A DNA stretch of 64,000 nucleotides, taken from the NCBI RefSeq assembly GCF_001436295.1, contig NZ_AYYY01000001.1:1-64000 (forward strand), written 5' to 3'. How positions within the stretch are numbered: the first letter of the stretch is position 1; every line of letters begins with the position of its first letter. The stretch is from Paucilactobacillus vaccinostercus DSM 20634. GTDB lineage: Bacteria > Bacillota > Bacilli > Lactobacillales > Lactobacillaceae. Below, piece by piece: positions 11,106-19,457 of this stretch. Under the pieces are notes generated by a model. The model was not told the DNA's origin and did no database searches. It saw only the letters and a program-made list of their open reading frames with translations. Both the position numbers and the translations under genes were made by a program.

Positions 11106-14100
11106 GATCGCGATCCTCACTTAATTCATCGGCACAGGCAGCTACCAACGTGGTCAACTGCTCGAGCCAGATGGGTTCCGTCATTTTCGGCTGAATAACC
11201 AGTCGCAGGGTTAACTTACCTTCATCCTCACTAATCGTAGCCTTGAACTTCGTCAATGCCAAATTTTTGAGAATTTGTTGCGGCTTTAATTTCTGACTGC
11301 CTAGTTTACTGAAAGTCACAAACAAGTATCCCTGTTGCCGGCGAATCTTTTCAATCAGGCTCAAGTCTGCATACAATTTCAATTTTGCAATTGCGAGTAG
11401 GTTTTCAACCTGTACCCCATAGTCCCCAAAGCGATCAATCAAATCACTTTCCAGGTCCATCAATTGCGTTTCATCCTCGACCTGTCGAATACTCTTATAA
11501 AGCTCAATTTTTTGCCGCTGATCATCAATATAATCGTCTGGCAAATAGGCCTCTAATCCCAACTCGACTTCAGCATCTGACTTCGCCGTTACCTTCTTAC
11601 CCTGTTTCTTGGCAACCGCTTCGGCCAGCATTTGTGAGTACAAATCATACCCAACGGAATCAATAAACCCATGCTGTTGCTTTCCTAATAAATTACCGGC
11701 GCCCCGAATTGATAAATCTCGCATCGCAATCTTAAAGCCGGACCCTAGTTCGGTAAAATCCCGAATTGCGGCGAGTCGTTTTTCACTAACTTCGTTGAGC
11801 ACCTTATTTTGTTGATACATAAAGTACGCGTACGCAACCCGATTGCTCCGGCCAATGCGTCCCCGAATTTGGTACAGCTGTGAGAGCCCCATATGATCAG
11901 CATTCTCAACAAATAGCGTGTTAACGTTGGGAATATCGACCCCGGTTTCAATGATCGACGTCGTCACAAGCACATCGTACTCACCGCGGATAAAATCGTA
12001 GAGCACGCCTTCCAGTTGTGCTTCTGTCATTCGGCCGTGAATAAAGCCCACCCGTGCTTCTGGGACCAACATCTGAATTTGGGCAACCGTTTTTTCAATA
12101 TCCATCACCCGATTATGCAAGTAATATACCTGCCCACCCCGCTGCATTTCACGCATGATACCATCGCGCAGGGCGCCTGCATTTTGCTCCATCACGTAGG
12201 TTTGAATCGGAAAGCGTCCGGCCGGTGGTGTCTCAATCACGGAGAGATCCCGGACCCCCAGCATCGACATGTTCAAGGTTCGCGGAATTGGAGTCGCCGT
12301 CAGCGTCAAAACATCGACACTTTGCTTCATCTGTTTGAGACGCTCTTTATGCTGCACCCCAAACCGTTGTTCCTCGTCAATAATCAGTAAACCGAGATCC
12401 TTGAAATGGACATCTTTTGATAACAGTCGGTGCGTGCCGACCACGATGTCACACTGGCCAGTTTTCAACTCATCTTCCGTTTGGTGTAGTTCCTTAGTAG
12501 TTTTAAACCGCGACATTAACCCCACCGTGACCGGGTAACCTTCAAATCGCGTTTCGATGGTATCAAAATGTTGCTGTGCCAAGATCGTTGTCGGTACTAA
12601 AAAGGCAACCTGCTTACCGGCCTCAACCGCTTTAAAAGCTGCTCGGAGTGCGACTTCGGTTTTACCAAAACCGACATCCCCGACCAGTAGCCGATCCATG
12701 GGCTTGTCCCGTTCCATATCCTTTTTGATTTCTTCGGTACTTCGGAGCTGATCACGCGTTTCTGAGTACGGAAAGTCATCCTCAAATTGTTGCTGATACC
12801 CATCATCTTGGGGATATGCATACCCCTTTTCTGCTTCTCGTTGCGCATACAGTTCCACCAGGTCATCCGCAATATCTTCAATCTTAGCTGCGACCTTCCG
12901 CTTGGTTTTCGCCCATTCAGCGCCGCCAAGTTTGTTAATTCGAGGTGTTTTAGACTCAGATGAAACGTATTTTTGGACCAGATTAAGTTGGTTAACCGGT
13001 ACAAAAATCTGGGCATTATCCCGGTAATTAATGACAATATAATCTTGATGAACGCCACCAACTTCCATTGTCTGAATACCTTGAAAAACCCCAATTCCAT
13101 GATTAACATGCACCACAAAATCACCGGGTTTAAGATCCGTATAGTTTTTAATTCGTTCGGCATTAGCTAAGCTTTGTCGAACAACGTGTTTCTTTTTAAC
13201 CTGTTTGAACATCTCGCCTTCAGTCACAACAACAAGGTTGGCCTCGGGCCATTCAAAGCCATTTTGCAATCCACCAGAAACAATTTGAACGACACCTTGT
13301 CGAATTGCATCCGGTTGGGTTTGAACCACATCCATACCAAAATCGGCCAGTGTATCGGTCACTTTATCCGTTCGTTCCTGACTATTAGCCATTAAAACGA
13401 CCGTTTGTCCTTGTTTTTCCCACCGTTGCATTTCCGCCTTTAAAATGGGCATCTGACCGAAAAATTGCTGCATATTGCGGGTTGCCATGTCCACGATTTG
13501 GCTAAATCGAAGTTGGCCCATTCCCTTTTTAAACAGCGCAAAAACGACCTGACCATGCTGATCATGATGGACCAGATCTTCAACTTGGAACCCGTACGTT
13601 TGCGTCTCAAATAGTTGATGCTGCTCACGCTTATCCGTGATCCAATCTGCTTCGTCGGCCTGTAATTGCTTTTCAGCTTCCACAATTCGAGTGTAATCAT
13701 CAAAGTAAATCGTCGCATCCGGTGCCAAATAATCCAGTAGCGACGCCTTATCTGGATACACGAAATCAATAAATTCAACCATTTCGGGCATCAATTGATG
13801 ATGTTGTAGTGCCTTCACCAGCGGTAACACCGTCTGCTCTAGATGCTGTTTATCATGGTCATCTTTGAGCGCTTTGAGTTCTGACTGTAACTGCTGCTCC
13901 AATTTTTGGGCCGCAGTTTCAAACATCGCGGGCGCAATAATAAAGTCCGTTGCCGGCAAAATCGTCACCGTTTCAGCATTTTCAATGCTCCGTTGACTAT
14001 CGGCATCAAAAAAGCGCAGTGAATCAATCTCAGTATCAAACAGATCAATTCTGACCGGATTATCCGTATTGAGGGGGTACACATCAATGATCGAACCCCG

Positions 14101-14619
14101 AATAGCAAAATCACCGGGCCGTTCCACCATTTTACCCAGTTGGTAACCCATCGATCCCAGCCACAGCCGAAACTGTTCTAAATCAATGTCGTCGCCCACC
14201 TTTAAGGTAACGACCGCTTGTTGAAAGACGGCTGGCGCGGGTAAAAAGCGTCGCAATCCGGAGGCTGACGTCACGACAATACAGTGTTCATCGTTTAGCA
14301 GTGCGTGTAACGCTTGCACCCGCCGGAGCCGAAAATCAGGTGAACTAGTCGCAACTTCGGCTGCCAGCATTTCTTCTGCTGGAAATTGGTACACCGATTC
14401 CGCGGGGAGGCGATTCATAAGATCCTCAGCGAGTTGTTCCATGTGATAATTATTATCCGTGATCACAATCTGGGCGTGCTGCTGTTGCTGATAGAGCGCA
14501 CTGACCAGTAATGTCCGTGCTGAGCCAGCAACCCCGGTGATCAGTTGCCGCCGGGCAACAAGTTTTTCAGTTATTTGCTTAAAGGCTGGCATTTGTTCCA
14601 GTAGCGTCTCTAATTCCAC
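11083..14619 (-). CDS. mfd: transcription-repair coupling factor Mfd
   Basis: SF2 translocase that removes RNA polymerase stalled at DNA lesions and recruits UvrA. The 1178-residue protein has the UvrB-like N-terminal module, the RNA polymerase interacting domain near 500 (VNHGIGVFQGI), the helicase motor with GDVGFGKTEVAL, DEEQRFG and TATPIPRTL, and the C-terminal autoinhibitory TRCF domain. Full length for the family. It follows pth by 15 bases in the conserved pth-mfd pair. Confidence 0.98.
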   Translation of the reverse strand: MELETLLEQMPAFKQITEKLVARRQLITGVAGSARTLLVSALYQQQQHAQIVITDNNYHMEQLAEDLMNRLPAESVYQFPAEEMLAAEVATSSPDFRLRRVQALHALLNDEHCIVVTSASGLRRFLPAPAVFQQAVVTLKVGDDIDLEQFRLWLGSMGYQLGKMVERPGDFAIRGSIIDVYPLNTDNPVRIDLFDTEIDSLRFFDADSQRSIENAETVTILPATDFIIAPAMFETAAQKLEQQLQSELKALKDDHDKQHLEQTVLPLVKALQHHQLMPEMVEFIDFVYPDKASLLDYLAPDATIYFDDYTRIVEAEKQLQADEADWITDKREQHQLFETQTYGFQVEDLVHHDQHGQVVFALFKKGMGQLRFSQIVDMATRNMQQFFGQMPILKAEMQRWEKQGQTVVLMANSQERTDKVTDTLADFGMDVVQTQPDAIRQGVVQIVSGGLQNGFEWPEANLVVVTEGEMFKQVKKKHVVRQSLANAERIKNYTDLKPGDFVVHVNHGIGVFQGIQTMEVGGVHQDYIVINYRDNAQIFVPVNQLNLVQKYVSSESKTPRINKLGGAEWAKTKRKVAAKIEDIADDLVELYAQREAEKGYAYPQDDGYQQQFEDDFPYSETRDQLRSTEEIKKDMERDKPMDRLLVGDVGFGKTEVALRAAFKAVEAGKQVAFLVPTTILAQQHFDTIETRFEGYPVTVGLMSRFKTTKELHQTEDELKTGQCDIVVGTHRLLSKDVHFKDLGLLIIDEEQRFGVQHKERLKQMKQSVDVLTLTATPIPRTLNMSMLGVRDLSVIETPPAGRFPIQTYVMEQNAGALRDGIMREMQRGGQVYYLHNRVMDIEKTVAQIQMLVPEARVGFIHGRMTEAQLEGVLYDFIRGEYDVLVTTSIIETGVDIPNVNTLFVENADHMGLSQLYQIRGRIGRSNRVAYAYFMYQQNKVLNEVSEKRLAAIRDFTELGSGFKIAMRDLSIRGAGNLLGKQQHGFIDSVGYDLYSQMLAEAVAKKQGKKVTAKSDAEVELGLEAYLPDDYIDDQRQKIELYKSIRQVEDETQLMDLESDLIDRFGDYGVQVENLLAIAKLKLYADLSLIEKIRRQQGYLFVTFSKLGSQKLKPQQILKNLALTKFKATISEDEGKLTLRLVIQPKMTEPIWLEQLTTLVAACADELSEDRDHAAQTAE

Positions 14620-14634
14620 AATTGCACTCCTTAA

Positions 14635-15195
14635 TTAATTATATTCGTTCATTAATTGGTCAAAGGTCTTGCCATCTAACCACTCTTCAATTGCCCGTTC
14701 CGCTTCAATTTTGCTGTCGCTAAACGGCGCCTGTTGTTCTGGCTTAAATTTGCCCAGTACGTAGTTCACCACGCTTTGTTTATTCGGGTGTTCAATTCCC
14801 ACCTTAACCCGGTTGAAGTGCTGTGTTCCCAGATGGCTGATCAAACTTTTTAGTCCATTATGGCCGCCAGCGGAGCCCTTCTTTTTCAACCGAATTTTAC
14901 CAACCGGCAAATCCATATCATCGTGGATGATGACCAAATCTTCAATCTCAACATCGTAATAATCCATAATGGGGCGCACCGCGCGACCGGATTCGTTCAT
15001 AAACGTAGTCGGTTTGACGAGTAACACTTTATGACCATTAATTTGACCAGTCGCAATCATTGCTTCCATTTTACTGACCTGCTTAAATGCCAGTTGATGA
15101 TCTGCTGCCAATTGATCAACCACCATAAATCCAGTGTTGTGCCGTGTGCCATCATATTGTAGTCCGATGTTACCAAGTCCGACGATTATCTTCAT
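14635..15195 (-). CDS. pth: peptidyl-tRNA hydrolase
   Basis: Releases tRNA from peptidyl-tRNA dropped by the ribosome. The 186-residue protein has the catalytic histidine region RHNTGFMVVD (His at 19) and the IIHDDMDLPVG segment around 90-100 with the catalytic Asp. First gene of the long minus-strand cluster; its promoter lies 70 to 100 bases upstream, divergent from ldh. Confidence 0.97.
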   Translation of the reverse strand: MKIIVGLGNIGLQYDGTRHNTGFMVVDQLAADHQLAFKQVSKMEAMIATGQINGHKVLLVKPTTFMNESGRAVRPIMDYYDVEIEDLVIIHDDMDLPVGKIRLKKKGSAGGHNGLKSLISHLGTQHFNRVKVGIEHPNKQSVVNYVLGKFKPEQQAPFSDSKIEAERAIEEWLDGKTFDQLMNEYN

Positions 15196-15265
15196 GTTTT
15201 TACTTCTCCCTTAACAAAATACGAAAAGGCTGAACGAATTCACTCGTCCAGCTCATACTTCGGCC

Positions 15266-15295
15266 ATTATAAACTAGAACAGCGCCTCTTCACAA
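15266..15295 (-). promoter_or_regulatory. promoter of the pth-mfd cluster
   Basis: On the minus strand TTGTGA (15295-15290) and TATAAT (15271-15266) are separated by 18 bases. A perfect inverted repeat CACAA-TTG-TTGTG (15291-15303) overlaps the -35 hexamer and could be an operator. Confidence 0.6.
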
Positions 15296-15372
15296 TTGTT
15301 GTGGCCTCAAAAGATTAAATTTTCCTGATAATTTTCAAAATTTTTAATGTTTTTCACAAACTTACTATTTAG

Positions 15373-16404
<1,032 letters not shown>

Positions 16405-16422
16405 TCCTCAGTTCTTAAAAAG

Positions 16423-16460
16423 TAGTGTCACCATTCTCATAATGATGACACTATTTTTTT
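16423..16460 (+). terminator. ldh terminator
   Basis: Stem TAGTGTCA / TGACACTA with a partly paired loop, followed by seven Ts. Confidence 0.88.
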
Positions 16461-16617
16461 GTGATCAAAACACTAGTTTAACTGGATAGCTATGCCTTAA
16501 CATCTATCACTGGTTAAATTATCATTAACATTTCTAATATTATTCTCATTATTTGTATGAATTTATGCTATGATGTACTAGGTGTTTTTCACATATCAAA
16601 AATTGGAGTTTTTAACT

Positions 16618-17253
16618 ATGCTAATTAAATCATTGGTCAAGACCAAGGAACAGTTGACCACCTTACCCGAAGATACAACGCTCGAAGAAGCCTTAAACGT
16701 TTTGGAAGAGTCCGATTTCCGTTGCGTTCCCATTCTTGATAAAACGAACAAAATCTTTCGTGGTAATATTTACAAGATGCATATCTACCGTCACAAATCA
16801 CGCGGTGGTGATATGCAACTCCCCGTGACATCATTGCTCAAAAATTCCACTAAATTTATTTCAGTCGATGCGGCTTTTTTCAATATTTTCTTTTCTATTA
16901 AAGACTTACCTTACATTGCGGTGTTAGATGAAAATAACCAGTTTTATGGTATTCTCACCCACACCAAATTATTAGGGATGCTTGCTGAGGGGTGGAATAT
17001 TCATACCGGAAGCTACGTCATCACCGTTACAACCCCCGACGAGCGTGGTTCCTTAGCCACCATGTCTAAAGTGATTACCAAATATTGTCAAATTGCGAAC
17101 TGCATTTCACTTGATTTGCAGGGATCAACTGGCCTCCGCCGGATCTTATTTACGCTTCCAGCTGGCGTCGACCAAAAAAAGCTAGACAAAATCGTTCATG
17201 CCTTGAAACGTAAAAGCTTCGATGTCCCGGAAATCGAAAATCTTCATGGCTAA
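16618..17253 (+). CDS. CBS-pair and ACT domain protein (CbpB-like)
   Basis: A 211-residue soluble protein with two CBS motifs (about 1-120) and a C-terminal ACT-like ligand-binding fold (about 128-205, starting GSYVITVTTPDERGS). The CBS part resembles the CbpB/DarB family, which in Listeria and Bacillus binds cyclic di-AMP and controls the (p)ppGpp synthetase Rel. That function is inferred only from fold. The ATG at 16618 is preceded by GGAG at nine bases; an in-frame ATG 12 codons upstream lacks a site. An extended -10 TGCTATGAT lies about 45 bases upstream. It is monocistronic. Confidence 0.8.
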   Translation: MLIKSLVKTKEQLTTLPEDTTLEEALNVLEESDFRCVPILDKTNKIFRGNIYKMHIYRHKSRGGDMQLPVTSLLKNSTKFISVDAAFFNIFFSIKDLPYIAVLDENNQFYGILTHTKLLGMLAEGWNIHTGSYVITVTTPDERGSLATMSKVITKYCQIANCISLDLQGSTGLRRILFTLPAGVDQKKLDKIVHALKRKSFDVPEIENLHG

Positions 17254-17262
17254 TAGCTGTGT

Positions 17263-17301
17263 AAAAAAGCCCGTCAGATCAATCATCTGACGAGCTTTTT
17301 G
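17263..17301. terminator. bidirectional terminator between cbpB-like gene and mazF
   Basis: Stem AAAAAGC(C)CGTCAGAT with its complement; the stem is flanked by A and T runs, so it works for the plus-strand CBS gene and the converging minus-strand mazF. Confidence 0.88.
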
Positions 17302-17305
17302 TTAT

Positions 17306-17752
17306 CTACTTTTTAGCTGACTTATCAACTTTTTTAGATTGGTTTGAGGATTTCGTATGTACTGTTCGACGGTCACCATTGTTATGTTTGTTCGTTTGAC
17401 TAAGTAATCCGACACTGACCTGTAAGGCATGATCAACACGTCTCATCGTCTCATCGTCTAAATGTGTCACTTTGTCACGTAAGCGTTGCTTATCAATTGT
17501 TCGAACTTGCTCTAACAAGATCACTGAATCTTTTTCAATGCCGACATATTCTGAATTAATGCCGACGTGGGTAGGCATCTTGGGTTTTTGAATCCGTGCG
17601 GTAATGGCCGCTACAATCACTGTCGGACTGTAGTGATTGCCGATATCATTTTGCACGATCACAACCGGCCGCATCCCCCCTTGCTCAGAACCGATTACAG
17701 GGGACAGATCAGCGTAAAAAATGTCACCACGCTTAATTTCAACCTTTGCCAT
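17306..17752 (-). CDS. mazF: MazF/PemK-type endoribonuclease toxin without antitoxin
   Basis: Belongs to the MazF/EndoA family of sequence-specific mRNA interferases ([20 protein letters not shown] start, GMRPVVIVQ with the catalytic Arg at about 28, and a Thr near 53). From the ATG at 17752, which follows GGGAGG by seven bases, the protein is 148 residues; Bacillus EndoA has 116, the extra being a basic Ser/Lys/Asn-rich tail of about 30 residues. The place after alr is where Bacillus carries the antitoxin-toxin pair, but only 84 bases separate it from alr and no antitoxin frame fits there. It has its own extended -10 promoter in that gap. Confidence 0.88.
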   Translation of the reverse strand: MAKVEIKRGDIFYADLSPVIGSEQGGMRPVVIVQNDIGNHYSPTVIVAAITARIQKPKMPTHVGINSEYVGIEKDSVILLEQVRTIDKQRLRDKVTHLDDETMRRVDHALQVSVGLLSQTNKHNNGDRRTVHTKSSNQSKKVDKSAKK

Positions 17753-17799
17753 TCCACCACCTCCCAATGTTGCATGCTAAAGATTAAAATATCCCGTCA

Positions 17800-17805
17800 A
17801 TTATA
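17800..17805 (-). promoter_or_regulatory. extended -10 promoter of mazF
   Basis: On the minus strand TGTTATAAT gives a perfect extended -10, about 48 bases before the mazF start and just after the alr stop codon. No clear -35 hexamer is present. Confidence 0.6.
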
Positions 17806-17836
17806 ACATACGTTACCCTCATATTAGTAATACTTT

Positions 17837-18946
17837 TTAATTTAAATACTGGCGGTCTAGTCGGGGGGCCAAACCAGTCAAGATTTCATAATTGATGGTC
17901 CCTACATAGTCCGCAATCTGCGTCACCGTAATTTGCTGATCGCCTTGCCGACCAAAAATCGTCACATCTGTTCCGATTGGTAATTCATGTGGTAAGCGAA
18001 TCATCATTTGGTCCATACAAACCCGACCAACCACCTCACAAAACTGCCCGTTAACTAGCACATGAAAGCCCTGCATAGCACGTGGATATCCGTCGGCATA
18101 GCCCAGTGGAATCGTTCCAATCCATTCATCTTGTTCGGCCCGGTAAGTGGCCCCATAGCTGACACACTCACCAGCGTGCAACGGTTTAACAAAGTCAATT
18201 TTACTGACCAAGCTAATCGCTGGCTGGAGGGCCAAGCTAGGTTGGAGCACGTCACCGGAGGGGTTTTGACCATACAATGAAATGCCCATTCGCACCATGT
18301 TACCCGCGATATTGGTATGCCACATGCCGGTCGCTGAATTTGAAACGTGGACGTATCGTGGTAAGGGGTCAATAATTTTGGTGAGCATTTCCCACTTGTG
18401 AAATTGTTGCATAAAATAGTGATCATCTTGTTCATCGGCCGTCGCAAAATGGGTAAAGACGCCCTCAAAGTCAAATGCTGCAGTCCGGACAACTGCTAAC
18501 GCCTGCTTTAATTCAGGCGTCTCACGAAATCCAATGCGTCCCATTCCGGTATCAAGTGCTAAGTGAACTTTTAATGGCTGTTTAGACTGTGGCAACTTCT
18601 GATAGGCCGTAAACCATTCCAGCGAGCCAACCGTTAATGAAATATCATTTTCAGCAGCAACGTGCGCCTGCTCAGGATCAGTAATTCCCAGTACCAAAAT
18701 TGGTTGAGTCAGCCCCGCTTGTCGCAGCGCCAACCCCTCATCTAAAATCGCCACACAAAACCCCTTCGCGCCAGCCTCTAGCGCTGTCTGGGCAACAGCG
18801 ACCAGACCATGCCCGTATGCATTTGCTTTAACCACCGCAAATAGCGCGGTATCAGGGGTTAACTTTTTTTGTTGCTGTTTGATGTTGTGTCGAATTGCTT
18901 GTCGGTCGATCAATAATTTTGTGGCACGATGGGTACCAACTACCAT
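17837..18946 (-). CDS. alr: alanine racemase
   Basis: PLP enzyme making D-alanine for peptidoglycan and teichoic acid. The 369-residue protein has the PLP lysine K40 in FAVVKANAYGHG and the catalytic tyrosine within SYGATYRAE near 265. Its ATG overlaps the acpS stop by one base (TAATG), so the two are translationally coupled, as in many Bacilli. Confidence 0.97.
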   Translation of the reverse strand: MVVGTHRATKLLIDRQAIRHNIKQQQKKLTPDTALFAVVKANAYGHGLVAVAQTALEAGAKGFCVAILDEGLALRQAGLTQPILVLGITDPEQAHVAAENDISLTVGSLEWFTAYQKLPQSKQPLKVHLALDTGMGRIGFRETPELKQALAVVRTAAFDFEGVFTHFATADEQDDHYFMQQFHKWEMLTKIIDPLPRYVHVSNSATGMWHTNIAGNMVRMGISLYGQNPSGDVLQPSLALQPAISLVSKIDFVKPLHAGECVSYGATYRAEQDEWIGTIPLGYADGYPRAMQGFHVLVNGQFCEVVGRVCMDQMMIRLPHELPIGTDVTIFGRQGDQQITVTQIADYVGTINYEILTGLAPRLDRQYLN

Positions 18947-19308
18947 TATTCAGGCTTCCCTTCTAGTATTACTTGCGTCATCACTAACTGTGCGGTATGA
19001 GACACCGAAACATGAACGACGCCATCGAAAACTGACTGAACTGCGTGTGGCTTGCCAAGTTCATCATCCAAAAATTCCGCATCTTGAAATGAAAAATGCC
19101 GCCCAATCCCCGTGCCAAGGGCTTTGGAAAACGACTCTTTCAGTGAAAAGCGTCCCGCCAAGTACTCTGCCTGTGCTTGGCCCTGTCGCTTTTCGTACTG
19201 AGCCCGTTCGTTGGGCGTCAAAATTTTATCGAACATATGGGGATGCTCGACATGCATCTGCTTAATTCGTTCAATTTCCGTGAGATCAATTCCGGTTCCA
19301 ATAATCAT
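18946..19308 (-). CDS. acpS: holo-[acyl-carrier-protein] synthase
   Basis: Transfers the phosphopantetheine arm from CoA to apo-ACP. The 120-residue trimeric-type protein shows GTGIDLTEIERI (metal-binding Asp near 8) and the FSLKESFSKALGTG segment with the conserved Glu and Lys. It is the first gene of acpS-alr. Confidence 0.96.
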   Translation of the reverse strand: MIIGTGIDLTEIERIKQMHVEHPHMFDKILTPNERAQYEKRQGQAQAEYLAGRFSLKESFSKALGTGIGRHFSFQDAEFLDDELGKPHAVQSVFDGVVHVSVSHTAQLVMTQVILEGKPE

Positions 19309-19391
19309 TGATCATACCTTCTACTCGATAATTTATTGAACCCTCATTATACCAAAAAAAGAATCCAACAACAATTCAAGCCAATCTGACC

Positions 19392-19418
19392 ATTTCAATA
19401 TAGCGTATCATTTGAAAT
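19392..19418. promoter_or_regulatory. operator-like inverted repeat upstream of the GH65 gene
   Basis: Perfect 7-base arms ATTTCAA (19392-19398) and TTGAAAT (19412-19418) with a 13-base spacer. It lies just upstream of an AT-rich region containing TATTAT that may be the -10 of the phosphorylase operon. A local regulator site is possible; no cre-like site was seen. Confidence 0.35.
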
Positions 19419-19457
19419 ATTTTTGTAATGATATTATGGTGAGACTGTTGAACCACT

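Noticed and set aside
12597-13163. 188-codon frame inside mfd on the same strand
   Set aside because: Different reading frame shadow of a full-length, well-conserved mfd; no protein family likeness.
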